64,000 bases of DNA from Shewanella atlantica. GTDB taxonomy: Bacteria; Pseudomonadota; Gammaproteobacteria; Enterobacterales; Shewanellaceae. Below, piece by piece: positions 47,081-58,828 of the stretch. The position numbers and the translations under genes were made by a program. Numbering within the stretch: the stretch's first letter is position 1; the number at the start of each line of letters is the position of its first letter. The notes beneath the pieces are model-generated. The model did not search any database, had not been told where the DNA came from, and was given only the letters and a program-made list of their open reading frames with translations. The stretch covers positions 248,001 to 312,000 of the forward strand of contig NZ_RXNV01000004.1 of assembly GCF_003966265.1 (NCBI RefSeq), in the 5' to 3' direction.

Positions 47081-47397
47081 ACAAACTCCCTAACAATACG
47101 TAAAACAGAACCAACCGATAAGCTTGTGGCTTCATGACAAAAATTAATGGGGCTAAATCATTTAACTAGCCCGTTCCTTAGCCCTAGCTTAACTAATCTG
47201 AAAGCGCTAATTAAAAAATCTCATGATAAGTCACGAAGAAAAGTATGGGATACTTTCAGATATATCAGCCACAAAGCTGATTAGATTATCATACCATGAC
47301 CATTTCCCCCTGAACTTTAAAGCTATTTTTAATGGCAAAGGGAAATTTAATCTAATATGAATGATGTGGGTAGAACAATAACAAACAGGGTTTCATC
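47081..47397. other. Divergent control region, nagZ / sdaA
   Basis: A 317-base region. It has a 7+7 inverted repeat, AAAGTAT-GGG-ATACTTT (47240-47256), about 140 bases before sdaA, which could be an operator, and a TAATAT at 47353-47358 that could be a -10 element without a convincing -35. No ORF. Confidence 0.5.
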
Positions 47398-48774
47398 ATG
47401 ATAAGCGTTTTCGACATGTTCAAGATTGGCATAGGGCCTTCGAGTTCTCATACTGTAGGTCCGATGAAGGCTGGCAATATTTTTATTAATGATCTTGATA
47501 CAAAAGGACTTCTTGAATCTACCGATGAATTAAGATCTGAACTGTTTGGTTCCTTAGGCCAAACCGGAAAAGGTCATGGCACCGGCAAAGCGGTGATCCT
47601 GGGACTCATGGGCGAAGCTCCGGATACCGTCGATACAGATACCATTGACGAGGTACTCAAAGAGGTCAGTGAATCTGAACAGTTACAGATGGCAAATGGA
47701 ATAAAAGTCATTTTTAGCCGTGAATCAGGAGTCGTCTACCATAGACGTAAAAGCTTACCCGCCCACGCCAATGCCATGACACTATTTGCTTTCTCAAAAG
47801 GCAAGTGTATCTATGAGCGAACCTATTATTCTGTTGGTGGTGGCTTTATCTTGGACGAAGATGAAATCAAGGCTCAAGATGCATCTCCTGCCGCGCCGAT
47901 TCAATCGGCCCCCTACGATTTTAACAGTGCAAGTGAGCTTCTGGCTGCATGCACAGAAAATGGTTTGAGTATCTCCTCGCTCATGATGGCTAATGAGCTG
48001 AGTGTGGCCCCCGAGAGTCAGGTAAAAGCGCAGCTTTGGCACATTTGGCAGACGATGAAAAATTGTGTTGAACGTGGCTACCAGAAAGAGGGAATATTGC
48101 CCGGTGGCTTGAAATTAAGACGCCGGGCTCCGGCAATGTATCGCAGGTTAAAGGCCGAAGGTAAGAGTAATATCGATCCTTTAACGACTCTGGATTGGGT
48201 TGATCTATTCGCGCTATCGGTAAATGAACAAAATGCGGCGGGCGATAGAGTAGTAACGGCTCCAACAAATGGAGCTGCCGGCATTATCCCGGCTGTACTG
48301 TGTTATTACGATACCTTCGTCGAAGAGGTCGATATTGAGGTCTGCAGCCGTTACCTGTTAACTGCCGCTGCCATAGGTATTCTCTATAAGAAAAATGCCT
48401 CAATATCCGGGGCTGAGGTCGGCTGTCAGGGCGAAGTTGGCGTCGCCTGCTCGATGGCCGCTGGGGCATTGACCGAGATCATGGGCGGCACTATTGAGCA
48501 TGTCGAAAATGCCGCTGAGATAGGCATGGAGCATAACTTAGGCTTAACTTGTGACCCTGTAGGTGGCTTGGTACAAGTGCCTTGCATAGAACGCAATGCC
48601 ATGGGTGCGGTTAAGGCTATCAACGCCTCCAGAATGGCGCTACGCGGTGACGGAAACCATAAAGTCTCTCTGGATAAAGTCATAAAGACCATGATGGATA
48701 CCGGGAAAGACATGAGAAGCAAGTACAAGGAAACGGCAAAGGGTGGCCTGGCTGTTAATATAGTAGAGTGCTAG
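47398..48774 (+). CDS. sdaA: L-serine ammonia-lyase, iron-sulfur type
   Basis: Converts L-serine to pyruvate and ammonia with a [4Fe-4S] cluster. The 458-residue single-chain form starts [20 protein letters not shown] and has [15 protein letters not shown], the catalytic-domain segments [32 protein letters not shown] and [19 protein letters not shown], which include the cluster Cys residues. E. coli SdaA/SdaB are about 455 residues. SdaA and SdaB cannot be separated here; a perfect terminator follows. Confidence 0.95.
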   Translation: MISVFDMFKIGIGPSSSHTVGPMKAGNIFINDLDTKGLLESTDELRSELFGSLGQTGKGHGTGKAVILGLMGEAPDTVDTDTIDEVLKEVSESEQLQMANGIKVIFSRESGVVYHRRKSLPAHANAMTLFAFSKGKCIYERTYYSVGGGFILDEDEIKAQDASPAAPIQSAPYDFNSASELLAACTENGLSISSLMMANELSVAPESQVKAQLWHIWQTMKNCVERGYQKEGILPGGLKLRRRAPAMYRRLKAEGKSNIDPLTTLDWVDLFALSVNEQNAAGDRVVTAPTNGAAGIIPAVLCYYDTFVEEVDIEVCSRYLLTAAAIGILYKKNASISGAEVGCQGEVGVACSMAAGALTEIMGGTIEHVENAAEIGMEHNLGLTCDPVGGLVQVPCIERNAMGAVKAINASRMALRGDGNHKVSLDKVIKTMMDTGKDMRSKYKETAKGGLAVNIVEC

Positions 48775-48789
48775 CCTGAGCATCGAAGT

Positions 48790-48827
48790 CCAATAAAAAA
48801 CTCGCCATATGGCGAGTTTTTTATTGG
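48790..48827. terminator. Bidirectional terminator, sdaA / cysB
   Basis: A perfect 17-bp stem (48790-48806 with 48811-48827; core ACTCGCC/GGCGAGT) around ATAT, with A- and T-runs inside the arms. It serves both convergent genes. Confidence 0.92.
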
Positions 48828-48837
48828 GACACGTTTA

Positions 48838-49866
<1,029 letters not shown>

Positions 49867-49931
49867 TTAAGTATAATAAATAGTTATAGTACAACGTAAA
49901 TATTAAATCAATATGGAATATAACATAGTGT

Positions 49932-49953
49932 TAATGTCGATCACACGACATTA
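49932..49953. promoter_or_regulatory. Operator-like palindrome between cysB and the 50-kb gene
   Basis: TAATGTCG and CGACATTA form perfect 8-bp arms around ATCACA. It lies in the divergent region and may be the operator of a dimeric regulator, perhaps cysB autoregulation; the regulator is not identified. Confidence 0.4.
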
Positions 49954-50035
49954 GTCAATTCATAGACTAAGATAGCTATGCTAGTGTGTTGATTTATAGT
50001 AGCATTAACAGAATTGCAAAATTAACGGTAGACCT

Positions 50036-50809
50036 ATGATATTTACTTTGGTTCTGATCCTTATCGGCGCGCTATTATTACTCGTTATCGGAATTAATGT
50101 CATACAGCAGCAGAAAGAAAAAGCTGAAGCTGAGCGTAGAACCGAGCTGGCAAGACAGCGGGCGATAATTGACGAAACGGAAGAGGTATTGTCTCACACC
50201 GGCATGTTCCCATGCTCTTCTCAAATTGTTCTGGTGTTATACAAACGAGTCCAGGATGCGTTAGCTTTAGCGGTTCAAAATGCCGCCAATCAGGCCGGAG
50301 ATTATCAACGTCGGGGGCTGGATATCAAAGCACAGATTGAAACACTACAATCCAGCCCCAAATCATCGCCGGCTATCGAAGGTTTTCGCCTGCCCGATAA
50401 CGATAAACAGATCCTGACTCTTGTACAGGTACTCAAAAAGCTAAAAGCAATACTGAGAGCCGAGCATAATAAAGGAAAAGTTGAACCCGCTACCTTCTCT
50501 GAAGAGGAGGGACGCATCGATAGCCTTCAATTAAGAATTAACGTCGACTCTATGCTATCCAGAGGCCGTGCAGCCTGCTTTATGAAACAGTACGGCTCAG
50601 CAAAACAGATGGTAACCAAAGCGCTCTCGACGCTTCATGCAATCAAAGCTCAGACACCGAACGATCCGTTTATTGCCCGTAAGGTCGAAGAAGCGAAGGC
50701 TATGTTAGATGAAATTACCGGTGCCCAGAAGGAGGCAAGTCCGGTAATTAAGCAGGAGAAGGATGAAGAGGATATCGATGTCCTGTTTCAACCAAAGAAG
50801 AAGTGGTAA
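50036..50809 (+). CDS. Membrane-anchored coiled-coil protein of unknown function
   Basis: A 257-residue protein I do not recognise. It has one N-terminal membrane helix (residues 2-23, FTLVLILIGALLLLVIGINV) and then a charged, Gln/Glu/Lys-rich helical region (25-50). Residues 75-240 look all-helical with repeats like SRGRAACFMKQYGSAKQMV that could be a short TPR-like unit. The tail is acidic then basic (KDEEDIDVLFQPKKKW). It has its own terminator and is divergent from cysB. It seems a genuine gene of the Shewanella core set, with the bulk of the protein probably cytoplasmic. Confidence 0.8.
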   Translation: MIFTLVLILIGALLLLVIGINVIQQQKEKAEAERRTELARQRAIIDETEEVLSHTGMFPCSSQIVLVLYKRVQDALALAVQNAANQAGDYQRRGLDIKAQIETLQSSPKSSPAIEGFRLPDNDKQILTLVQVLKKLKAILRAEHNKGKVEPATFSEEEGRIDSLQLRINVDSMLSRGRAACFMKQYGSAKQMVTKALSTLHAIKAQTPNDPFIARKVEEAKAMLDEITGAQKEASPVIKQEKDEEDIDVLFQPKKKW

Positions 50810-50827
50810 CGCTATTCCCTACCATTT

Positions 50828-50854
50828 AAAACCAGCATTTATGCTGGTTTTTTT
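50828..50854 (+). terminator. Terminator of the 50-kb gene
   Basis: AAAACCAGCA and TGCTGGTTTT pair around TTTA, followed by more T residues. Confidence 0.88.
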
Positions 50855-50882
50855 GTGCCAAAAATAATTGAACCTAAACAGC

Positions 50883-51382
50883 CTTTGCAACTAAAGCCGC
50901 TCCAGGATAATGCTAAAACTAACTTCAACAAATAATTTTGTATCAGTAGCTTCGCGGCTAAAGCCACTCCTACATATGGCTACAACCGACTTCAACATAT
51001 AATTATGCCGTAACAGCTTCGCGACTAAAGCCGCTCCTACATATGGCTACAACCGACTTCAACATATAATTATGCCATAACAGCTTCGCAGCTAAAGCCG
51101 CTCCTACATATGTCTACAGCCGACTTCAACAGATAATCTTGCATAAACAGCTTCGCGGCTAAAGCCACTCCTACATATGGCTACAACCGACTTCAACATA
51201 TAATTATGCCATAACAGCTTCACGACTAAAGCCGCTCCTACATATGGCTACAACCGACTTCAACATATAATTATGTCATAACAGCTGCGCAGCTAAAGCG
51301 GCTCCGACGTATGGCTACAGCCGACTTCAACATATAATTATGCCTTAACAGCTTCACGGCTAAAGCCGCTCCTTCATATGAG
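50883..51382. repeat. Tandem array of a 67-bp REP-like unit
   Basis: About seven and a half head-to-tail copies of a 67-bp unit. Units begin CTTCGCGGCTAAAGCC at 50950, 51017, 51084, 51151, 51218, 51285 and 51352, with a degenerate unit from 50883 and a truncated last one. Each carries a GCGGC-TAAA-GCCGC-type hairpin like the REP sequences of gamma-proteobacteria, plus a spacer part (CTACAACCGACTTCAACATA). The copies are contiguous, without unique spacers. It lies downstream of topA, between convergent genes. Confidence 0.92.
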
Positions 51383-51418
51383 GTTTCAAATAGAGGCCGG
51401 AACCTCAGTCCCTATTGC

Positions 51419-51447
51419 AAAAAAGCCCCGACACAAGTCGGGGCTTT
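51419..51447 (-). terminator. topA terminator
   Basis: On the minus strand GCCCCGAC and GTCGGGGC form the stem around TTGT and are followed by six T residues, 37 bases after the topA stop. Confidence 0.88.
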
Positions 51448-51483
51448 CATATAATCAAAAAAAGACGCTAATCGATTAGCCGA

Positions 51484-54162
51484 TTATTTTTTCTCTTTAG
51501 GCTTAGCTTTTGCCTTTGCCTTCGCTTTAGGCTTCGCCTTCTTCTTAGACTCAGAAACCCATTTACCGTCAATGAATTTAGATGTCCAGCCAGACGCTTT
51601 ACCATCGACATCTGTTGCAACGTATTGCTCTTTAGTCTTACGACTGAATCGAACCGTTGCCTTGTTACCATCATCATCGGTAACAGGGGCATCGGCCAGA
51701 TAAGCGTACTTAGGCCATAGAAGCTCACGATACTTAACCAACTCTTCCACTAACGGAGCGCGGGTCTCACGTGACTTAGGAAAAGTACTGGCAGCCATAA
51801 AGATCCCCGCCGCACCGTCTCTAAGTACAAAGTAACCATCAGATTTAGTGCATTTCAGCTCTGGAAGGTGAATAGGATCTTCTTTTGGTGGCGCAGCTTC
51901 TCCGCTCTTAAGTAACTTACGAGTATTCTTACAGTCATCGTTAGTACAACCAAAATACTTACCGAAGCGGCCGTTTTTAAGCTCCATATCGTTGCCACAA
52001 CGATCGCATTCGATAATCGGACCTTCATAGCCCTTAATTTTAAACTGTCCCTGTTCGACTTCATAGCCACCACAAATAGGGTTGTTACCACAGACATGAA
52101 GCTTACGCTTCTCATCGATGAGGTAACTATCCATCGCAGTCCCACACACGTCACACCGATGTTTAGCTCTCAATGCATCAGTCTCTGCATCTTCACTGTT
52201 TTCGCTCACAGCTTCTTCGCCGGGAGTTAGGTTCATCGTCGTCTTGCAACGCTCTTTTGGTGGTAAGGCATAACCGGAACAGCCCAGGAATACACCCGTC
52301 GTCCCCGTTCGAATTCCCATGGGTCTTTCACAAGTTGGGCACTTAATGTCTGTTAACACCATTTCGTTTGGACGCATGCCGCCCTCTTCGGGTGCCAACT
52401 CGGCTTGCTCAATCTGTTTAGTCAGATCTTTATAGAACCCATCCAAGACCTTTTTCCACTCGAGTTCGCCTTGAGCCACATCATCGAGGGTTTGCTCCAT
52501 GCTGGCAGTGAAGTCATAACTCATTAACTCTTTAAAACTACCAACCAGGCTCTCACTGACGATCTCACCCATCTTCTCGGCATAAAAGCGACGGTTTTCG
52601 ACCTTCACATAACCACGATCTTGAATCGTCGAGATAATGGTTGCATAGGTAGAAGGACGACCGATACCCCGTTTTTCAAGCTCTTTAACCAATGATGCTT
52701 CACCGTATCTCGCTGGCGGCTTGGTAAAGTGTTGCTTAGGCATTAACTCTTGTAAGCTAAGTGTGTCGCCCTGTGCAACAAAAGGAAGAGTGTTATCCTC
52801 TTCGTTTTTCTTCTTCACAACAGTCTGAACACGAGTCCAACCGTCGAAGCGTAATGTACGCCCCGTCGCCTTTAGCTCATACTCACCGGCTTTAACGGTT
52901 AATCGTGTAGCATCATATTTAGCTGGTGTCATCTGACAAGAAACGAACTGGCGCCAGATCAACTCATACAAACGCTGAGCATCTCGCTCCATGTCTTTCA
53001 TGGATGCAGCCTGAACTTTTACATCTGATGGACGAATCGCTTCGTGAGCTTCTTGAGCGCCGTCTTTACTTCCGTAGCGAATTGGCGCTTCAGGCAGGTA
53101 TTTATCGCCGAACTCTTTGCCAATCATCTCCCGCACACTATCGAGAGCCTCTTGGCTCAAGTTGGTCGAATCGGTACGCATATAGGTGATATGACCCGCC
53201 TCGTAGAGACGTTGCGCCATCATCATGGTTTTCTTAACGCCAAAACCTAAACGTGTACTCGCAGCTTGCTGCAAAGTAGACGTGATATAGGGCGCAGAAG
53301 GTTTGCTCGATGTCGCTCTGTCTTCACGAGCCGCAACAACAAAACTTGACTGAGACAGTGCCGAGGTTGCCGTTTGGGCCTGCGACTCAGTAACCGGATT
53401 AAATGCCTTCCCCTGAAACTTAACGACTTGCATCTTTAATGCGTCATTCGTAAGCGTTTCCAGCTGAGCATGGATATCCCAGAACTCTTCAGGTACAAAA
53501 GCCTTAATTTCACTCTCTTTCTCGACAACGAGTCTGGTCGCTACCGATTGTACGCGTCCGGCAGAGAGTCCTCTGGCCACTTTTTTCCAAAGCAGCGGAG
53601 ATACCATAAAGCCAACAACACGGTCGAGGAAGCGACGCGCTTGCTGTGCATTTACCATATTGGTATCTAAGGTTGCAGGCTTGCTAAACGCATCCTGAAT
53701 CGCAGACTTAGTGATCTCGTTAAACACTACACGTTGGTAACGTGATGCATCACCACCGATCACCTCCTGCAGATGCCATGCAATGGCCTCTCCCTCTCTA
53801 TCCAAATCCGTTGCGAGAAAGATTTGGTCGGCGGACTCGGCTAATGTTTGTAGCTCTTTAACCACTTTTTCTTTGCCGGGGAGTGTCTGATACTTGGCTT
53901 TCCAGCCTTTATCAGGATCAACGCCCATACGCGCAACTAGTGCTTGCTTGGCCTTAATACTCTTGTAGATGGCTTTCTCTTCAGGAGCCATTTTTCGTAC
54001 TTCTGCCGGCGTTTTCGTCGCCACTTTTGCTTCAGTACTGGATGATGTTGGCAGGTCACGAATATGACCCACACTCGATTTCACGATGTAATCTTTGCCG
54101 AGATATTTATTAATAGTCTTGGCTTTGGCCGGTGATTCGACAATAACTAGCGATTTACCCAT
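51484..54162 (-). CDS. topA: DNA topoisomerase I
   Basis: Type IA enzyme that relaxes negative supercoils. The 892-residue protein has the Toprim domain (Glu9 in VESPAKA; Asp119, Asp121 and Glu123 in [11 protein letters not shown]), the active-site Tyr327 in HITYMRTDS, and four-Cys zinc ribbons in the C-terminal third (for example [23 protein letters not shown]). The C terminus is Lys/Ala/Pro-rich. The ATG at 54162 gives the standard [15 protein letters not shown] start; the frame to 54189 begins with TTG and is rejected. Confidence 0.97.
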   Translation of the reverse strand: MGKSLVIVESPAKAKTINKYLGKDYIVKSSVGHIRDLPTSSSTEAKVATKTPAEVRKMAPEEKAIYKSIKAKQALVARMGVDPDKGWKAKYQTLPGKEKVVKELQTLAESADQIFLATDLDREGEAIAWHLQEVIGGDASRYQRVVFNEITKSAIQDAFSKPATLDTNMVNAQQARRFLDRVVGFMVSPLLWKKVARGLSAGRVQSVATRLVVEKESEIKAFVPEEFWDIHAQLETLTNDALKMQVVKFQGKAFNPVTESQAQTATSALSQSSFVVAAREDRATSSKPSAPYITSTLQQAASTRLGFGVKKTMMMAQRLYEAGHITYMRTDSTNLSQEALDSVREMIGKEFGDKYLPEAPIRYGSKDGAQEAHEAIRPSDVKVQAASMKDMERDAQRLYELIWRQFVSCQMTPAKYDATRLTVKAGEYELKATGRTLRFDGWTRVQTVVKKKNEEDNTLPFVAQGDTLSLQELMPKQHFTKPPARYGEASLVKELEKRGIGRPSTYATIISTIQDRGYVKVENRRFYAEKMGEIVSESLVGSFKELMSYDFTASMEQTLDDVAQGELEWKKVLDGFYKDLTKQIEQAELAPEEGGMRPNEMVLTDIKCPTCERPMGIRTGTTGVFLGCSGYALPPKERCKTTMNLTPGEEAVSENSEDAETDALRAKHRCDVCGTAMDSYLIDEKRKLHVCGNNPICGGYEVEQGQFKIKGYEGPIIECDRCGNDMELKNGRFGKYFGCTNDDCKNTRKLLKSGEAAPPKEDPIHLPELKCTKSDGYFVLRDGAAGIFMAASTFPKSRETRAPLVEELVKYRELLWPKYAYLADAPVTDDDGNKATVRFSRKTKEQYVATDVDGKASGWTSKFIDGKWVSESKKKAKPKAKAKAKAKPKEKK

Positions 54163-54694
54163 AGAATGATCTGCGCCAAAAAGTCTCAAAATTTGTCAAT
54201 TGGCTCCATATATAGAGGGTTGTCTCGATACTTTCAAGCTAATCCCTCTTTTATTTGTATCGTTGAGCCAATAATTAACCATTTTGGAACTATTTCTAAA
54301 ATAAGTGTGAAAAAAATAATTGCGTAATTAAAAACTAATATTTCATTATTAGTCATCTAGCAAGTAATTGTTGTGCATTTCGATGCAAAAATCACAAAAT
54401 ACCTGTTTTCGCCTACCTTGTTAACCCAAGAAGCTCAAGTATACTGAGCGCGAAATATCATAAAAACATGTAATAATTCGATCGAATTTACGCAATGATA
54501 GCCACTTATGCCTTGTTCTGCACCTGTGGTTAGCCTGCTTTAATTCATTTTTAGCAAAGAAAAATAATATATTGGGTAAATTTGGGACCTCATCGGCAAT
54601 TTAAACTCACCCTTGCCGGTAAAAAACAGAAAAAATGTACTCCACTTCTACTTCAACAAATAAAAAAGGTATCGCTACCCTAAAAGGAAAAGTA
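54163..54694. other. Divergent control region, topA / astB
   Basis: About 530 bases, strongly AT-rich. It has a perfect 14-bp palindrome, AATTCGATCGAATT (54475-54488). No clear ArgR box was found. An in-frame start for astB at 54635 lies in this stretch but lacks a ribosome-binding site. No other ORF or RNA gene is supported. Confidence 0.55.
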
Positions 54695-56032
54695 ATGAAG
54701 CATTTTGAAGCGAATTTTGATGGACTGGTTGGACCGACGCACAACTACGCAGGACTCTCTTTTGGCAACGTTGCCTCTCTCAATAATGCGGCGGCCATCT
54801 CAAACCCCAGGGCAGCGGCTAAACAAGGCTTGAAAAAAGCCAAAGCACTTGCTGATATGGGAATGGTCCAAGGCATGTTAGCCCCTCAGGAGCGCCCAGA
54901 TCTTCACACGCTGCGTAGAATTGGTTTTTCAGGTACAGACGCAGAAGTTTTAAATAAAGCCGCTAAGCAGGCTCCTGCGCTGCTTAGAGCATGTTGTAGT
55001 GCATCCAGCATGTGGACAGCCAATGCTGCCACCGTATCTCCAAGCGCCGATACCCATGATGGCAAGCTACACTTCACACCTGCAAACCTGGTCGATAAGT
55101 TGCACCGAAGCATAGAACCTGAGACCACAGGCAACATTCTCGCGGCGACATTCAATAATTCACGTCATTTCACCCATCACCAGCATCTGCCGGAACACAA
55201 CAGCTTTGGCGACGAAGGGGCGGCCAACCACACCCGCCTTTGTAAAAATTATGGTAATGCCGGTGTCGAGCTGTTTGTCTATGGTCAGGAGGCGACGAAT
55301 CCTGCCGCGCCTAAGCCATCTAAGTTTCCCGCCAGACAAACTTTAGAAGCTTCACAGGCCATAGCTCGCCTTCATCAACTCGATGATGACAACACAGTGT
55401 TTATCTCTCAAAACCCGAATGTCATCGATCAGGGGGTTTTTCACAATGACGTCATTGCCGTCGGTAACCAGAATGTCCTGTTCTATCACGAGCAGGCCTT
55501 TCTCGATACCCAAAGCAAACTCGATGAGATAAAGCGTAAATTCGGCGACAGCGAACTTCATTTCATCGAAGTCCCGACCAGTAAAGTCGCCATACAGGAT
55601 GCGGTAAAGAGTTATCTGTTTAATACCCAGATCATCACCTTGCCATCTGGCGAGATGGCCATCATAGCGCCAACCAACTGTCAGGAGAACGAAGCCGTCC
55701 ACGCCTACCTAAATGAGGTGGTCACCTTAGGCTCGCCGATTAAGCAGGTTAACTATTTTGATGTTAAACAGAGCATGCAAAATGGCGGTGGTCCGGCATG
55801 CCTGAGATTACGCGTCGCCATGAACGACATGGAGTTGGCCGCGGTTAATCAACACACCTTGATGAATGATGCCCTGTTCACACGCCTGAACGCCTGGGTA
55901 GATAAGCATTACCGTGACCATCTCAGCGTCGATGATTTAGCCGACCCACAGGTGCTCATCGAGTCACGAACCGCACTGGATGAGCTGACACAGATAATGA
56001 AACTGGGCAGCGTGTATCAGTTTCAGAAGTAG
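54695..56032 (+). CDS. astB: N-succinylarginine dihydrolase
   Basis: Second enzyme of the arginine succinyltransferase (AST) pathway; converts N2-succinylarginine to N2-succinylornithine, CO2 and ammonia. The 445-residue protein matches E. coli AstB in [55 protein letters not shown]-like and [12 protein letters not shown] (nucleophile Cys). AAGGA lies six bases before the ATG at 54695. No other ast gene is near, so astB is separated from astCAD here. Confidence 0.95.
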   Translation: MKHFEANFDGLVGPTHNYAGLSFGNVASLNNAAAISNPRAAAKQGLKKAKALADMGMVQGMLAPQERPDLHTLRRIGFSGTDAEVLNKAAKQAPALLRACCSASSMWTANAATVSPSADTHDGKLHFTPANLVDKLHRSIEPETTGNILAATFNNSRHFTHHQHLPEHNSFGDEGAANHTRLCKNYGNAGVELFVYGQEATNPAAPKPSKFPARQTLEASQAIARLHQLDDDNTVFISQNPNVIDQGVFHNDVIAVGNQNVLFYHEQAFLDTQSKLDEIKRKFGDSELHFIEVPTSKVAIQDAVKSYLFNTQIITLPSGEMAIIAPTNCQENEAVHAYLNEVVTLGSPIKQVNYFDVKQSMQNGGGPACLRLRVAMNDMELAAVNQHTLMNDALFTRLNAWVDKHYRDHLSVDDLADPQVLIESRTALDELTQIMKLGSVYQFQK

Positions 56033-56052
56033 GAAATAATTTTTCTCCAATA

Positions 56053-56081
56053 AAAAACCCAAGGTAGTACCTTGGGTTTTT
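56053..56081. terminator. Bidirectional terminator, astB / Ig-like lipoprotein
   Basis: AAAAACCCAAGGT and ACCTTGGGTTTTT pair perfectly around AGT, between convergent genes. Confidence 0.92.
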
Positions 56082-56095
56082 GTCTCAATTAACGT

Positions 56096-58612
56096 TTATT
56101 CAATAGTTATTCCGATGGCGATAACTTCTGTTACAGCTCCTTTAGGACTCTCAACTTGAACTAAGAAGGTTCCAGAATTTGGTAAATCTTCTCCTTTGAT
56201 CGTGACCACAAAGCCGCGACCACCATTGTAATTACTGCTCGGCCATACAAATTCAGTACCACTCACCACTGAACCAGCAGTTGCAATGAAACTCACCTTA
56301 CTTCCAGCAGGCAATTGCTGGTTATGGAGGTCTGATAGAGTGAAGCCTACAGAAGCGGTACCTTTACCTACGATGGTAATTCTACCAGGGTTATGTACAC
56401 CGTCCTTATCTACAATAACAATATCTTCATGCTTAGTCGCAACAGCCCAACTTCCTGACATCACCATGGTTAAGCTTCTGCGTACATATAAAGATTTTGA
56501 ATCGGCAATGCCGTCGGCGCAACCTGCGTGAGCCGGAGAAGAACAGAGCACACCATTATATAGGCCATCTTTGAAATCAAATATGCCATTTGAATTAAAA
56601 TCGACTAACTCCTCTAAAGCTCCACCGTCTAGCCCAATTAACTGGCCAGTTGGTTGCGGGTTAAAGATTGTGTCTTCGTTGTAATCGTTAAATGCATCGT
56701 TGAGATCGAATGACTCGCCGGTGACATCCTTGCCGGTTAAAAATTCACTCATTTCGCTGGCATCGAAACGACCATTACCATTGAGATCCGGGAATGTTTC
56801 CTCACCAATCGCCGTTGCAGTTATCGTGGCCCGGCCACCATATTTCTGACCATAGAAGTTACCGTAGACGCGGGTTTGTGCATCATTTGTAATATCACAA
56901 ACTGCCGAATCACCTTCATTCACTTTAAGTACATAACACGCTAGCTCAGCCGTAGGGTTCCGAATTTGAACTCCTCGTTCATCGAACAGTGACTGTCCCT
57001 CGGGCCTCGCTAATTGACTCGTCCAGGTCACAGTACAGGCACCATTCAAAGTCTGACATGCATCCTCGATCGCACCGCCCTCCGTTGTAAATGAAATCGT
57101 GGTTCCATCGGGAACAGGGTTATTGAAAGCATCGGCCATACGAGCGGTGACTTCCACTGTTGTCCCATCACGATCCCATCCCTCGGCATTGAGCACTTCG
57201 GCAGAGAGTGAGAAGCTATCCTGATCCGGAATACCGGTTGAGATGATGAGCTGTTTAGATTGGCTGGTTATAGCTGGATTAGAATTATCATCCACAGTAG
57301 CCGTCACTCTGACAGATGTCGCCACAGTACCTGTTGTCACAACGGTTTGAACGATACCTTCATTGTTTGTAGTTGCAGAAACAGGGCTGATATCTACACC
57401 TCCAACGTTTGTATTCAGCTCAAAAATCACGTTCTGGTTGCTAACCGGATTACTGTTTTTATCGAGTACCTGGAACTTAACCGTTGAGGACTCGGTGCCT
57501 CCGGTACCTAAGATACCGATATTTTCAGGTTCCGCCGACACAAAAATAATACTGCCTACATCAGCTTGAAGTACATTGATGATACCGATAGCCGATAGGC
57601 TTATACCACCGGCATTAGCAGTAACATTAATTTGATCTTCTCCGACACAGCCTTGTGCCAGATAAGTCGAAGTCGCAACACCATTGCTGGATGATACCGG
57701 TGAACTTATTTGAGCCTGAGCCGGATTCTTCGTCGCACAAGTTGATGAGAAATTCACATCAACAGGCTGAGTAAAAGGCGTTCCCTGATCATCTTGAATG
57801 AGTACGGAAATAGTTGCCGTACCTCCAGCCGATAAATTAGTGGTACTGACATCTGCGACACCTTGCTCGAAGGGGTTACCACTTCCCATCACGACATTAG
57901 TCGCACCAACGACTACAATCGTTTTACCAACTTCATTAGTTGACAAACTCGCAGTGACTTCACCCGCCCCTAAAGAGCTACCGGCATAGATATCGACAGT
58001 AGCCTTACCTTCGGCATCGGTTACGGCACTTTTAATGGGTAGATCACCGATTGGGCTATCGAAAGTCACAATTACAGGTTTATTAATTCCTGTCACCGTT
58101 GCCGTAAGCTTTCCGGGAGATAACGTGCTAATCGTCTGAATCGGGTTACCAGAGCCGTCAGTTAGCACCAAAGAAACTTGAGCGCCACCTCCTGCTTCAC
58201 CACCATCACCAACCATAGTGACATTCAAAGAGGCTGACTCACCGGATGTAATGGTTGCCGTTATTGTCGCACCGGTGTTGATCTCTGCGGTATTCAATTG
58301 AATACTAGCTACACCATCGGAGTTCGTTGCAACTTCCCCTGTACCGGGTGCAAATGTTCCATAGCTGTCATTGTTTAAAGTAAAAGAAACTAACGTGCTA
58401 ACAGCAGCTCCACTCGAACTTTTCACCGTTGCGGTAATCGTTGCGGGTTCCGCAACCGACACTTGAGTATTATTAACGGCTAACTCAACCGTAATGGTTG
58501 CGGGGGGAGTTGTCCCTCCTCCACCATCATCTACAATATCCCCTCCACCACTACAGGCGACGATAAAAAACGACCAAAAAAATGCGACCAAAACTTGATA
58601 AGCTGACTTCAT
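56096..58612 (-). CDS. Large Ig-like (Big_1/invasin-type) lipoprotein with calcium-binding loops
   Basis: An 838-residue predicted lipoprotein: signal peptide ending in FIVAC with Cys20, then a Gly/Asp-rich linker. Residues about 40-460 form four or so bacterial Ig-like repeats with the Big_1 pattern (ATITATVKSSSGAAV, TNSDGVASIQL, TDAEGKATVDI, TNNEGIVQTVV). A further repeat follows at about 470-600. Two EF-hand/dockerin-like loops are present, DLNGNGRFDASE (609-620) and DFNSNGIFDFKD (671-682), both with well-placed Asp/Asn ligands. Such proteins sit on the outer-membrane surface and often act in adhesion or matrix formation. Precise role unknown. Confidence 0.85.
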   Translation of the reverse strand: MKSAYQVLVAFFWSFFIVACSGGGDIVDDGGGGTTPPATITVELAVNNTQVSVAEPATITATVKSSSGAAVSTLVSFTLNNDSYGTFAPGTGEVATNSDGVASIQLNTAEINTGATITATITSGESASLNVTMVGDGGEAGGGAQVSLVLTDGSGNPIQTISTLSPGKLTATVTGINKPVIVTFDSPIGDLPIKSAVTDAEGKATVDIYAGSSLGAGEVTASLSTNEVGKTIVVVGATNVVMGSGNPFEQGVADVSTTNLSAGGTATISVLIQDDQGTPFTQPVDVNFSSTCATKNPAQAQISSPVSSSNGVATSTYLAQGCVGEDQINVTANAGGISLSAIGIINVLQADVGSIIFVSAEPENIGILGTGGTESSTVKFQVLDKNSNPVSNQNVIFELNTNVGGVDISPVSATTNNEGIVQTVVTTGTVATSVRVTATVDDNSNPAITSQSKQLIISTGIPDQDSFSLSAEVLNAEGWDRDGTTVEVTARMADAFNNPVPDGTTISFTTEGGAIEDACQTLNGACTVTWTSQLARPEGQSLFDERGVQIRNPTAELACYVLKVNEGDSAVCDITNDAQTRVYGNFYGQKYGGRATITATAIGEETFPDLNGNGRFDASEMSEFLTGKDVTGESFDLNDAFNDYNEDTIFNPQPTGQLIGLDGGALEELVDFNSNGIFDFKDGLYNGVLCSSPAHAGCADGIADSKSLYVRRSLTMVMSGSWAVATKHEDIVIVDKDGVHNPGRITIVGKGTASVGFTLSDLHNQQLPAGSKVSFIATAGSVVSGTEFVWPSSNYNGGRGFVVTIKGEDLPNSGTFLVQVESPKGAVTEVIAIGITIE

Positions 58613-58828
58613 GCCAGACTCCCTGTTACTCAGAATGTAATTTTAAGCAAAGCGCTTATTACTTATAGATCAACATTACATAATTTTCCCGCTACTTTTC
58701 CATAACTATCTTATTTTATTTCGTTAAAAGAGCGAAAAACTTTAACTATTTGGCCATTTCATCGCCAGACCTTTCTTGTTAGGCTTACAGTGTAAATTGA
58801 AAAGCACAATAATTATACAGGAAGCACT

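Noticed and set aside
50883-51382. Possible CRISPR array
   Set aside because: The units are contiguous 67-bp repeats with a constant period; there are no unique spacers between short repeats and no cas genes nearby.
54475-54488. ArgR operator before astB
   Set aside because: The palindrome AATTCGATCGAATT does not match the ArgR box pattern TGAAT-N-ATTCA and lies 200 bases from the start.
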